Below are positions 41,074 to 49,543 of a stretch of DNA of 64,000 nucleotides, one piece after another (position 1 is the first letter of the stretch; each line of letters opens with the position of its first letter). A model generated the notes under the pieces. It did not search any database and was not told the origin of the DNA. It worked only from the letters and a program-made list of their open reading frames with translations. The DNA is from Bordetella genomosp. 12 (GTDB taxonomy: Bacteria > Pseudomonadota > Gammaproteobacteria > Burkholderiales > Burkholderiaceae_B), in the NCBI RefSeq assembly GCF_002261355.1, contig NZ_NEVU01000003.1, forward strand, positions 930,001-994,000, given 5' to 3'. The position numbers and the translations under genes were made by a program.

Positions 41074-42101
41074 AAGCAAAAGTGACCGCCCATGATGTCG
41101 CCCGCCTGGCCGAAGTGTCGCAGTCAGCCGTGAGCCGCGCCTTCACGGCGGGGGCAAGCGTCGCGCCCGAGACTCGTGACCGAATACATGCGGCGGCCCG
41201 AAAGCTCGGCTACCGGCCCAATGCCATCGCCCGCAGTCTGATCACTCGACGCAGCCGAATCATCGGCTTGGTCATGAGCTACCTGGAGAATCAGTTCTAT
41301 CCCTTGGTCATTGAGCGGCTGTGCCAGGCGCTACAACAGGATGGCTATCACGTATTGCTGTTCATCAGTGAAACCGAAGATGCGGACAACGTTCTGACCG
41401 ACATTCTGCAATATCAGGTCGACGGCATCGTGATGGCATCCACCACCCTGTCGTCGGAGCTGGCAAATGACTGTATTACCGCGGGGATACCGGTAGTCCT
41501 TTTCAATCGGATGGCGAAGCTGGGTGCTCAAGGCCAGTACTCGACGAGTTCGGTCACCTCGCAGAATAGGGCCGGTGGCCGATTGATCGGAGACCTCTTG
41601 ATCCAAACAGGTCACCGCCGCATAGCTTGGTTGGCGGGGTCAGAGAACGCATCGACAAGCCGCGACCGGGAGGAAGGACTATTCGAAGCGCTGTCATCGG
41701 CCGGCTTGAAGCTCTATGCCCGGGCAGTAGGAAACTACGATTTCTCCGATGCCCAAGAGGCCGTCTTGCAATTGTTCTCGGATCCTGCCACCCGCCCCGA
41801 TGCCTTATTCGCGGCCAATGACCACATGGCCATCGCCGCCCTGGAGGTTCTCCGTTGCCAGCTCCGGATGAACGTCCCCCAAGACGTATCTATCGTCGGG
41901 TTTGACGATGTTCCTCAGTCGGCCTGGCCTTCTTTCAATTTGACCACGGTCCGACAGGATGTCGAGCAAATGGTGGACGCCACGCGAACCATTCTTCTCG
42001 AACAAATCGGGGGGCAGGTATGGGGCCGTCGGGTCGCCGTGCCTTGCGTGCTCGTCGAACGCGGCACCGTGCGTAACCGCAGAAACAATGACTCATTCTG
42101 A
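41070..42101 (+). CDS. LacI family transcriptional regulator
   Basis: Repressor-type regulator of 343 residues. N-terminal helix-turn-helix (TAHDVARLAEVSQSAVSRAF), hinge with GYRPNAIARSLITRRSRIIGL, then a periplasmic-binding-protein-like sensor (FAANDHMAIAALEVLRC, and VSIVGFDDVPQSAWP). It is embedded in the operon, with ATGA overlap to the SDR gene and 20 bases to the next gene, and probably regulates it through the CG-centred palindromes at 38919-38958. The ligand is likely a pathway substrate or intermediate. Confidence 0.93.
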   Translation: MKAKVTAHDVARLAEVSQSAVSRAFTAGASVAPETRDRIHAAARKLGYRPNAIARSLITRRSRIIGLVMSYLENQFYPLVIERLCQALQQDGYHVLLFISETEDADNVLTDILQYQVDGIVMASTTLSSELANDCITAGIPVVLFNRMAKLGAQGQYSTSSVTSQNRAGGRLIGDLLIQTGHRRIAWLAGSENASTSRDREEGLFEALSSAGLKLYARAVGNYDFSDAQEAVLQLFSDPATRPDALFAANDHMAIAALEVLRCQLRMNVPQDVSIVGFDDVPQSAWPSFNLTTVRQDVEQMVDATRTILLEQIGGQVWGRRVAVPCVLVERGTVRNRRNNDSF

Positions 42102-42121
42102 TCGCTGACCCCGGAGACGAC

Positions 42122-43090
42122 ATGACGAAAAACGTCGAAGTTCTGGCCCTGTGCAAGCACCGACCCATTGCAGTGATTGGCGCTGGACTGGTGGGCGCCG
42201 GTTGGGCCGTTGTCTTTGCCCGTGCAGGTCTCACGGTAAAGATGTACGACACGAACATCGAAACCACTCACACTGCGATGCGGCTGATCAAAGAACAACT
42301 CTCATCGCTGAGCGATCACGGACTCATCGACGAAGACCCCGGTACGGTAGCCGCTCGAATAACTCCTGTGCCCACGTTGAATGAAGCTATCGCCGGCGCC
42401 ATATACGCACAGGAATCCGTGCTTGAACGCGTCGAAGTAAAACGAGGCCTGATAAGAGATCTAGATGCTTGCGCGCCGCAGGATATGGTCGTGGGGAGTT
42501 CAACCTCCGGCATACCCGCCTCCGAGTTTTCACTCGGGCTGCCCATCTCTCCCAGAGTCTTGACGGTACATCCAGTCAACCCGCCCTATCTCATTCCCGT
42601 CGTCGAACTCGTTCCCTCCACTCAGACCTCTATCGAGTCTATTGAGTTCGCAACATCCTTGATGAATGCATTGGGCCAGACCGTGGTCCACGTCCGCAAG
42701 GAGGTGGAGGGCTTCGTACTCAACCGCTTGCAGGCAGTTCTCCTACGCGAAGCTTGGGCACTCGTCCAGGAAGGCGTGGTCAGTTGCGAAGATGTAGACA
42801 AAACCGTTCGCGATGGGCTGGGCTGGCGCTGGTCTTTCATGGGCCCGTTTGAAACCATCGACCTCAACGCGCCACAAGGCGTGGCGGACTACGCCGAGCG
42901 GCTTGGCCCTCTCTATCAACGCATCGCTCAATCTCGTCAACACGATTCACCTTGGGATGCAGGGCTAATAGAAAACGTCGCGTCCCAGCTGCGGCAGCAC
43001 TTACCACTGTCCGAACTCGAAGAAAGAAGGGCTTGGCGCGACCAACGCCTGATGGAAATCGCCTCTGCCAGGCGCACGAAGCAGCAGTAG
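42122..43090 (+). CDS. 3-hydroxyacyl-CoA dehydrogenase-fold oxidoreductase
   Basis: NAD-dependent dehydrogenase of 322 residues, closest in motif pattern to the lambda-crystallin/L-gulonate 3-dehydrogenase and carnitine dehydrogenase branch, not to CoA-acting FadB types. Rossmann motif VIGAGLVGAGWA at about 14-25; SSTSGIPASEF and VLTVHPVNPPYLIPVVELVP in the middle; GFVLNRLQAVLLREA and GWRWSFMGPFETIDLNAPQG at the C-terminus. It probably oxidises a beta-hydroxy acid in the same pathway (inference). Start ATG at 42122. Confidence 0.88.
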   Translation: MTKNVEVLALCKHRPIAVIGAGLVGAGWAVVFARAGLTVKMYDTNIETTHTAMRLIKEQLSSLSDHGLIDEDPGTVAARITPVPTLNEAIAGAIYAQESVLERVEVKRGLIRDLDACAPQDMVVGSSTSGIPASEFSLGLPISPRVLTVHPVNPPYLIPVVELVPSTQTSIESIEFATSLMNALGQTVVHVRKEVEGFVLNRLQAVLLREAWALVQEGVVSCEDVDKTVRDGLGWRWSFMGPFETIDLNAPQGVADYAERLGPLYQRIAQSRQHDSPWDAGLIENVASQLRQHLPLSELEERRAWRDQRLMEIASARRTKQQ

Positions 43091-43185
43091 CCCCCCCCGG
43101 CAAAGAATCCGCCCCTTTGTCAACAAAGCATGGGCCGCAGGATAAAAAACCAAGCATTTCACAAAAAATGAGGAGACAGAAAATC

Positions 43186-44181
43186 ATGAACTTCAAATTA
43201 TCAAACAGAGCCAGATTGCATATCTTGGGTGCCGCACTCACCCTGATCGCAATAGGTGTACCCACGGCGAAGGCGCAAGGTGACTATCCATCCCGGCCAA
43301 TTCGTCTGATTGTGCCTTTCGCGACGGCGGGAGTAACCGACACGAGCGCCCGCATCGTTGCAGAGAAACTTGGTCAGAAGTTAGGTCAGCAGGTAATCGT
43401 CGAAAACAAACCTGGAGCAGCGGGCAACATCGGCACCCAACTGGTTGCGCAGGCTGAACCTGATGGCTACACCCTGGTACTTGGCTATGACGGAACGCTA
43501 GTCATCAATCCAAACGTCTACGCCAAAGTGCCCTTCGATTCTGTCAAAGACTTCGCCCCGATAGGGAAAATCGGCGACGCCATTCTTCTGATTGCAGCCA
43601 ACCCAAAGATTGGTGTGAACAACTATTCAGAACTTCTGACATATGCAAAGACCGTGCCAAATGGTCTCTCGTACGGCAGCGCGGGCACTGGCAGCACAAG
43701 TCATCTTGCGGGCGAGATGCTGCGTCAGCGAGCGGGAGTTCCCATGACTCACGTCCCCTATAAGGGTGGCGGTCAAGCCTTGATCGATGTCGTTGGAGGC
43801 ACGCTCCCCATCACCTTCGCCGCCGTGACAGGAGCGATGCCGTTTATCAAAGGAGGACAGATAAAAGCTATCGCAGTGACTTCCCGTCAGCGCGCGCCCT
43901 CGCTACCGGATGTGCCGACGCTCAACGAAAGCGGCTTACCGGGTTTCGAGATCAGCTCATGGGTTGGTCTACTCGCTCCTGCTCGCACTCCAAAACCGAT
44001 TGTCGACAAGCTGAGCACGGCGCTAAAGCAGGTAATGGAAGACCCGGACATGCGAGATCGCCTCGCAGCGCTAGGCATTGTTGCTACACCGGGCTCAGCC
44101 GATGAGTTTGGACAAGAGATCTCCCGCGACCTGGAGAAGAACAAGTCCATCGTCAAAGCCGCCAACATTAAACTCGACTGA
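43186..44181 (+). CDS. Bug-type tripartite tricarboxylate transporter receptor
   Basis: Periplasmic solute-binding protein of the Bug/TctC family, 331 residues. The ATG at 43186 has AGGAG 12 bases before it; the signal peptide ends near TAKAQG. Family features: YPSRPIRLIVPFATAGVTD at the start of the mature part, PGAAGNIGTQLVAQAEPDGY, and VPYKGGGQALIDVVGG. Bug proteins bind carboxylates and related anions; the TctA/TctB membrane partners are not encoded in the window. Its neighbours suggest the ligand is the pathway substrate. Confidence 0.93.
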   Translation: MNFKLSNRARLHILGAALTLIAIGVPTAKAQGDYPSRPIRLIVPFATAGVTDTSARIVAEKLGQKLGQQVIVENKPGAAGNIGTQLVAQAEPDGYTLVLGYDGTLVINPNVYAKVPFDSVKDFAPIGKIGDAILLIAANPKIGVNNYSELLTYAKTVPNGLSYGSAGTGSTSHLAGEMLRQRAGVPMTHVPYKGGGQALIDVVGGTLPITFAAVTGAMPFIKGGQIKAIAVTSRQRAPSLPDVPTLNESGLPGFEISSWVGLLAPARTPKPIVDKLSTALKQVMEDPDMRDRLAALGIVATPGSADEFGQEISRDLEKNKSIVKAANIKLD

Positions 44182-44190
44182 TTGTCAGCA

Positions 44191-45594
44191 ATGACCACTT
44201 TATTCGACAAAATATGGGTGTCGCACTCTATCGCCAGGAATGAGAGCGGTGAAGACCTGATTTATATCGATCGGCACCTGGTTCAGGAGGTCTCCAGCCC
44301 GCAAGCCTTTGCAAGTATGGCTGAAAGCGGACATACGCTTCGATCATCGGCGCGTCATATTGCTGTACAGGACCATAACGTCCCGACTACGGCCGACCGC
44401 TTGACCAACATCCCCAACGAACAAAGCCGCATCCAGATAGCCACATTACGCAACAACACGCAAGAAACAGGTATGCGGCTATTCGACTTGGACCATCCAT
44501 TGCAAGGCATTGTCCATGTCATCGCGCCGGAGCTCGGGTATGTGTTACCTGGCAGCACAGTGGTCTGCGGCGACTCTCACAGCGCCACGCTTGGAGCGAT
44601 GGGCGCATTAGCGTGGGGCATAGGTACATCGGAGGTTGCTCACGTCATGAGCACTCAAAGCCTATGGATGAAGAAGCCCCGCACCATGGGCGTTCGCATT
44701 GCTGGCGCGCTTCCGCTCGGGACCTATGCTAAGGATCTCGCCTTGGCGCTCGTACACCAAATCGGAACGAGCGGCGGTACGGGCTACAGCATTGAGTACC
44801 ACGGCCCGACGATTGATCTCCTCTCAATGGAAGCGCGACTGACACTGTGCAATATGACGATAGAGGCCGGCTCTCGGTTCGGACTTATCGCCCCGGACAG
44901 CACGACACTGGACTACCTTCGCGATAGGGTCACAGGCGCTGCGCGGGAGCACTTCAACGACGCAGTGAGAGCCTGGTCAGCCATGCGAACCGACTCGACA
45001 TCTGACTATGACCGCGAAATCGAATTCGACGCGTCCGCGCTTGCTCCCCTCCTGACATGGGGAACGACCCCGTCGGAGAGCACGGTATTCAGTGGCAGAG
45101 TTGGCGACGGCGCGGACTATAAAAATCAAGAAGAAACTCGACGCCTGGAGGAAAGCTTACTCTACATGGGCCTGCGACATGGCCAAGCCATTTCTTCGGT
45201 TCCCATCGACGTCGCCTTCATCGGCTCGTGTACCAACGGCCGCCTGGAAGATCTGCGCGCAGCGGCAGAGATTGCACGCGGACGCAAGGTGGCGAAGGGA
45301 GTACGTGCCCTCGTGGTGCCGGGTTCAAGCAGCGTCAAGCGAGCCGCGGAAGCGGAGGGACTGGCCCAGGTTTTTGTGGACGCAGGCTTCGAATGGCGCG
45401 AATCCGGATGTTCCATGTGTATCGGCATGAATGGCGATAGCCTCTCGCCGGGCGAAAGATGCGCATCCACATCCAATCGAAATTTCGAGAACCGCCAAGG
45501 TCAAGGCGGCCGGACTCATTTGATGAGCCCCGCAGCGGTAGCGGCATCCGCGTTGCAAGGCAAGTTGACTGATCCCCGAGAGTACATCGTATGA
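44191..45594 (+). CDS. LeuC-like hydro-lyase large subunit
   Basis: Large subunit of an aconitase-superfamily isomerase/hydro-lyase, 467 residues from the ATG at 44191 (an in-frame TTG at 44182 is less likely). The [4Fe-4S] ligands are Cys347 (GSCTNGR), Cys407 and Cys410 (GCSMCIG), the same numbers as in E. coli LeuC. Other conserved parts: GDSHSATLGAMGALAWGIGT and NRNFENRQGQGGRTHLMSP. The gene is away from leuA/leuB and next to a lyase, so the substrate may be an alkyl- or hydroxymalate instead of isopropylmalate (compare 2,3-dimethylmalate dehydratase). Confidence 0.88.
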   Translation: MTTLFDKIWVSHSIARNESGEDLIYIDRHLVQEVSSPQAFASMAESGHTLRSSARHIAVQDHNVPTTADRLTNIPNEQSRIQIATLRNNTQETGMRLFDLDHPLQGIVHVIAPELGYVLPGSTVVCGDSHSATLGAMGALAWGIGTSEVAHVMSTQSLWMKKPRTMGVRIAGALPLGTYAKDLALALVHQIGTSGGTGYSIEYHGPTIDLLSMEARLTLCNMTIEAGSRFGLIAPDSTTLDYLRDRVTGAAREHFNDAVRAWSAMRTDSTSDYDREIEFDASALAPLLTWGTTPSESTVFSGRVGDGADYKNQEETRRLEESLLYMGLRHGQAISSVPIDVAFIGSCTNGRLEDLRAAAEIARGRKVAKGVRALVVPGSSSVKRAAEAEGLAQVFVDAGFEWRESGCSMCIGMNGDSLSPGERCASTSNRNFENRQGQGGRTHLMSPAAVAASALQGKLTDPREYIV

Positions 45595-46196
45595 AGACAG
45601 TGATCGCAGAAGTGTATGGCCTGGCCGCGCAGATTCCGCGCGACGATGTCGATACAGACGCCATCTTTCCAGGCAGGTTCTTGCGCCTGGTGGAACGCAA
45701 AGGTCTGGGAAAGCACCTATTTGCGGACTGGCTGGCCGAGGGCCGTTCTGAAGTTGAGTTTATGAACAGTCCGTCTCCAATCCGCATATTGGTGGCTCGT
45801 CAAAACTTTGGCTGTGGATCATCCCGAGAGCATGCGGTGTGGGCTCTGTCAGATTACGGCGTTGGAGCGGTCATTGCCCTTTCTTTTGGCGACATCTTCC
45901 GCAATAACTGTGTAAAGAATGGCCTGGTGGCGGCAACGGTCAAACCAAGTGACCACAAACGTCTCACCGACGCCTTGAACAGCTTTCCAGAAGCTCCCTT
46001 GCTCTTGAGAATCGCCACAAGTTCGCTGACGCTCACAACCGGCGAGGAGATACCCGTAGCTTTGGCTGACGGGCATGCCGAGCAGCTCCTGTCGAGCGAG
46101 GACGAGGTTGACCGCACGCTCAAACATGAAGCCGCCCTGCGCGCGTATGAATCCCGCGTTCAACGCGAGCAACCCTGGCTGGCCTCTTTGGACTGA
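45591..46196 (+). CDS. LeuD-like hydro-lyase small subunit
   Basis: Small (swivel) subunit of 201 residues, pairing with the LeuC-like protein; its ATG overlaps the large-subunit stop by four bases. Conserved residues: NFGCGSSREHAVWALSDYGVGAVIA, which carries the substrate-recognition loop, and FGDIFRNNCVKNGL. The N-terminus DDVDTDAIFPGRFL is also standard. Length equals that of E. coli LeuD. Specificity cannot be read, but its context matches the large subunit. Confidence 0.9.
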   Translation: MKTVIAEVYGLAAQIPRDDVDTDAIFPGRFLRLVERKGLGKHLFADWLAEGRSEVEFMNSPSPIRILVARQNFGCGSSREHAVWALSDYGVGAVIALSFGDIFRNNCVKNGLVAATVKPSDHKRLTDALNSFPEAPLLLRIATSSLTLTTGEEIPVALADGHAEQLLSSEDEVDRTLKHEAALRAYESRVQREQPWLASLD

Positions 46197-46226
46197 ATAC
46201 ATCGATTACTTCACATTGGAACTGAT

Positions 46227-47090
46227 ATGGCAAATCCCATTCTTAGAGAGAAGATAACGTCGGGCGAGTTCATCGTCGTGCCAGGCGTGCAAGACATGAT
46301 CGCCACCATCATGGCAAAAAAAGTGGGCTTCGACGTGATCTATGGAAGCGGCTATTGGCTAACTGCGTCAAATCTTGGACTTCCTGACGCGGGAATTGCC
46401 ACCTACACCCAAATGGTGGATCGGATGCGAACCATAACCCGTACAACGTCGGCAGCATTGATCGCGGACGCAGACACGGGTTATGGCGGCCTCCTCAATG
46501 TCCATCACACCGTTCGGGGCTACGAACAAGCCGGAGTTACCGCTATCCAGATCGAGGATCAAGAGTTTCCAAAGAAATGCGGTCATACGCCCTATAAAAG
46601 ATGCGTCCCGGTCGAGGACATGGTGGAGAAAATAAAGGTCGCGTGCGAAGCGCGGGATGACAAGGCTAACTTCCTTGTCATCGCCCGCACGGACGCGCGC
46701 GCCAGCTTGGGCATGGATGACGCAATGCGACGCATGGACGCCTATGCCAACGCAGGTGCCGACATTTTGTTCTTCGAAGCGCCTCAAAGCGAAGAGGAAA
46801 TGTATCGAGCATGTGAGGCTTTTCAGCTACCCATGATGGCCAACATGGCTGATGGCGGAAAAACACCCATCCTGCCGGCCAGCGTACTGAAGGAAATAGG
46901 CTATTCACTCGCCATTTTTCCGGCGATGACCAGTCTTGTGGCCGCCGCCGCTATGGAAAAGTCTCTCCGCCATCTCAAGCAAGCAGGCACCAGCCTATCT
47001 CCGGAAATACCCATGGCCGACTTCAACGAGTTCTGCCGCCTGATCGGTTTCGAAGAGGTTTGGGACTTCGAGAAGCGCTGGGCACGCTAA
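46227..47090 (+). CDS. Isocitrate lyase/PEP mutase superfamily lyase
   Basis: Enzyme of 287 residues with the (beta/alpha)8 PEP-mutase fold. Metal site VIYGSGYWLT...IADADTGYG pattern and the catalytic loop EDQEFPKKCGH (Cys118) are those of carbon-carbon lyases such as methylisocitrate lyase, 2,3-dimethylmalate lyase and oxaloacetate decarboxylases. Located after the LeuCD-like pair, it most likely cleaves the rearranged 2-hydroxy acid to pyruvate or glyoxylate plus a second acid. Product identity is inferred, not shown. Start ATG at 46227. Confidence 0.9.
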   Translation: MANPILREKITSGEFIVVPGVQDMIATIMAKKVGFDVIYGSGYWLTASNLGLPDAGIATYTQMVDRMRTITRTTSAALIADADTGYGGLLNVHHTVRGYEQAGVTAIQIEDQEFPKKCGHTPYKRCVPVEDMVEKIKVACEARDDKANFLVIARTDARASLGMDDAMRRMDAYANAGADILFFEAPQSEEEMYRACEAFQLPMMANMADGGKTPILPASVLKEIGYSLAIFPAMTSLVAAAAMEKSLRHLKQAGTSLSPEIPMADFNEFCRLIGFEEVWDFEKRWAR

Positions 47091-47181
47091 GCGGCAGATC
47101 CCGCGCAGCCGCACGGGGTTACCCCTTAGCCCTATTCCAGGATGTTCAATACGCCCAAATAAAAAACAGGTGGAGACTGAC

Positions 47182-48186
47182 ATGCCGAAACACCATACTG
47201 CCAAACGTCTTTCGCAGAGCGCGACGAAGCAAATCCGTGTCTCTCTAATAACCCTCGTCAGCACGTTATGCATCGCCAACCCAGTATTGGCGCAAGCCAC
47301 ATGGAAGCCGGAGCGACAAGTGACCATCGTGGTCCCCTATGTCCCCGGCGGGGGGACCGATGCTACAGCGCGGGCCACGGCGAAACTGCTGGGAGAACAG
47401 TGGGGGCAGCCAGTCGTCGTCTTGAATATGGCGGGAGCTGATGGGCTTATTGGCACCCGCCACGTCACCGATTCAAAGCCTGACGGCTATACCCTGCTAC
47501 TGCAGACGCCGGCAATCGTATTAACAAAGCACACGCCCGCTTTCAGCGGCACCGATCCTCTCAGCCGGCTTGAACCCGTGACAAACATCGCGCAATCACC
47601 CGGCGTGATCGTGGGCAATGGAAAGTTCCCGGCGAGTTCTCTTCCCGAACTTATAAGCTACTGCAAGACCGCGCCCAGCCCCTGCTCAATGGGCACCGGA
47701 GAGAACGTCGCAAAGCTATTCGGACAGCAACTGAAGGCCGAATCCCTACCAGACCTGATCGTGGTGAACTACAAGGGCACAGCAGCAATCATCACCGACA
47801 TGATCGCCAATAACGTCAACTTTGCCGTTACGGGCGTTGCCTCAGCGCTGCCTCATCAGAAATCCGGCTCGCTAAAAATAATCGCCAATCAGGGAACGCA
47901 CCGCTTCAGCCAAGCTCCTGAGGTACCCACGGTCATCGAGACAGGAATGCCTGAGTATGAATACACCACGTGGTTCGGCCTATTCGCCCCCAAGGGCACG
48001 CCTCCCGAGGTAATACAGGGAATCTATAGCGCGGTAAAAGAGGCCACCGGGAAGCCCGAGCTGCAAAAAGCGATCATCACGGCAGGCGCCGAACCCTTGG
48101 CCAATACTCCTGCGGACTTCGCCTCCCAGATCCAGAAGGAAGACCGCCGCTTCACTTCTCTGGCGAAACGCTTCCCGCTGGAATGA
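47182..48186 (+). CDS. Second Bug-type tricarboxylate transporter receptor
   Basis: Periplasmic Bug/TctC-family protein, 334 residues from the ATG at 47182 (GGAG six bases upstream; an in-frame GTG at 47170 is less likely). Signal peptide ends near NPVLAQA. Mature part opens KPERQVTIVVPYVPGGGTD, then DGYTLLLQTPAIVL, with a divergent sequence compared with the receptor at 43186: LNMAGADGLIGT replaces the usual NKPGAGGNIGT. Last gene of the run; a perfect hairpin follows at 48232. Two different receptors in one locus suggest two ligands or an added sensing role. Confidence 0.92.
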   Translation: MPKHHTAKRLSQSATKQIRVSLITLVSTLCIANPVLAQATWKPERQVTIVVPYVPGGGTDATARATAKLLGEQWGQPVVVLNMAGADGLIGTRHVTDSKPDGYTLLLQTPAIVLTKHTPAFSGTDPLSRLEPVTNIAQSPGVIVGNGKFPASSLPELISYCKTAPSPCSMGTGENVAKLFGQQLKAESLPDLIVVNYKGTAAIITDMIANNVNFAVTGVASALPHQKSGSLKIIANQGTHRFSQAPEVPTVIETGMPEYEYTTWFGLFAPKGTPPEVIQGIYSAVKEATGKPELQKAIITAGAEPLANTPADFASQIQKEDRRFTSLAKRFPLE

Positions 48187-48231
48187 TGAAACGCACTTCG
48201 GCGGCAGCGGTGCCACAGGTGGACGCCGCGG

Positions 48232-48258
48232 TACGGCAGCACACCATGTGCTGCCGTA
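48232..48258. repeat. Perfect 27-base hairpin at the end of the catabolic run
   Basis: TACGGCAGCACA and its complement are separated by CCA. No T tract follows. It lies 45 bases after the second Bug gene and ends the lower-GC segment. Confidence 0.7.
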
Positions 48259-48329
48259 GTAGGACGTCTACTTCCAGGCAACTCCCTCCGCACCGCAACG
48301 CCTCGGTTGCGAAGGCGTGGTCAGTGCCC

Positions 48330-49244
48330 TCAGGCTGCCCGACTCTCTTGCAACAACCACGTTCTGAACGCCGCCAGCCTGGGAAGGTTGGCGCATTCAG
48401 GGCGATACACGACGTAGTAGGCAAGCGGCGAAACAAAATCGATATCCGGAAAGAGCCGCACCAGGCGGCCGGCTGCCAGGTCGTCCCGCGCCATGACGCT
48501 GCGGGCAAGCGCCACGCCACGGCCTTCTGCCGCGGCTTGCAGCACCGCGGCCGAATTGTTGATACGCATGCCACGCTGCGTCGCAACGCCCGCTATGCCT
48601 GCTTTGCCTAGCCAGGCTTCCCAGGTGGGAAAGGCCGCGTGCCCATCCATGGAAAGGTCGTGAATCAGGGTTTTCGCGGCCAAGGCTTGCGGCGTAGGCG
48701 CATGCGTCATGCTTTGCAGCAGCTCTGGCGAACACACCGGGTAGATGTCTTCGTCCATCAGTTTTTCTGCGGTCAGACCCGGCCAATTCCCCGTGCCGTA
48801 GCGCACACCGATATCGATCTGCTGCGCCACGAAGTCCACCGGTTTGAGACTGGTGTCCAGCCGCACGTCCGTTTCCGGATACCGGGTTTGAAAACGCTCG
48901 ATGCGAGGCAGCAGCCATTTCGCGGCGAAGGCCGGGCTCGCCGTGACGGTCAGGACGCCATGGGCAGCACTTTCCTGCAGACGTGCCCAGGCCAACGCCA
49001 GGCGATCCAACCCTGAGCGAATGTCTGGCAAGACGCGTTGCGCCGCTTCCGTGGCAACGAGCCGGCTAGCCCCTTTGGTGCTGCGCAGAAACAACGCAAC
49101 GCCCAGCGACTCTTCTAGGGCGCGCACGAGTTGCCCCACTGCGGCAGGGGTGACGTGCAGTTCGGCGGCCGCGGCGGAAAAGCTTTGGTGCCGGGCGCTC
49201 GCCTCGAGCGCGCGCAGCGCGGTGACATGGACGGAGGACTTCAT
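48330..49244 (-). CDS. LysR family transcriptional regulator
   Basis: LysR-type regulator of 304 residues, GcvA-like. N-terminal winged helix (LRALEASARHQSFSAAAAEL, then HVTPAAVGQLVRALEESLG) and a C-terminal effector domain with WLLPRIERFQTRYPETDVRL and DIGVRYGTGNWPGL. It converges with the catabolic run and is divergent from the alcohol dehydrogenase/MFS genes, so it probably controls them, by the usual LysR layout. The 299-base gap to the dehydrogenase must hold both promoters. GC content here returns to the host level. Confidence 0.93.
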   Translation of the reverse strand: MKSSVHVTALRALEASARHQSFSAAAAELHVTPAAVGQLVRALEESLGVALFLRSTKGASRLVATEAAQRVLPDIRSGLDRLALAWARLQESAAHGVLTVTASPAFAAKWLLPRIERFQTRYPETDVRLDTSLKPVDFVAQQIDIGVRYGTGNWPGLTAEKLMDEDIYPVCSPELLQSMTHAPTPQALAAKTLIHDLSMDGHAAFPTWEAWLGKAGIAGVATQRGMRINNSAAVLQAAAEGRGVALARSVMARDDLAAGRLVRLFPDIDFVSPLAYYVVYRPECANLPRLAAFRTWLLQESRAA

Positions 49245-49543
49245 AGACTGATAGTTTTTCTATTCATCAAGCACAGTTTATCTCGTTTGTTTTCTCCCCC
49301 TGAGCGGCCGAGAATATCGCCCAATCCCCCCATATTTCTTTAGCAAGCGCATAGAGTCCGCCACGGACGGAACTCTCCCTCCCGGCAGATTAGATAGCTT
49401 TTCTTTGTTATTTGCGGGCAGCAGGTCCACCAGCAGAAGGCGCTTGCCCGGCGATCCAGGCGCAGGATGCGATGGACGCCGCATCCCCGCTGCAATGGGT
49501 CTCTCGTTGAGTCCCGTGCCACTTTTTATCAGGAGACGACACA
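49245..49543. other. Divergent promoter region lysR / alcohol dehydrogenase
   Basis: 299 bases without a gene between divergent lysR and the dehydrogenase. AT-rich near 49250-49400. A LysR box (T-N11-A) is likely, but I cannot pick one with confidence. Confidence 0.4.
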
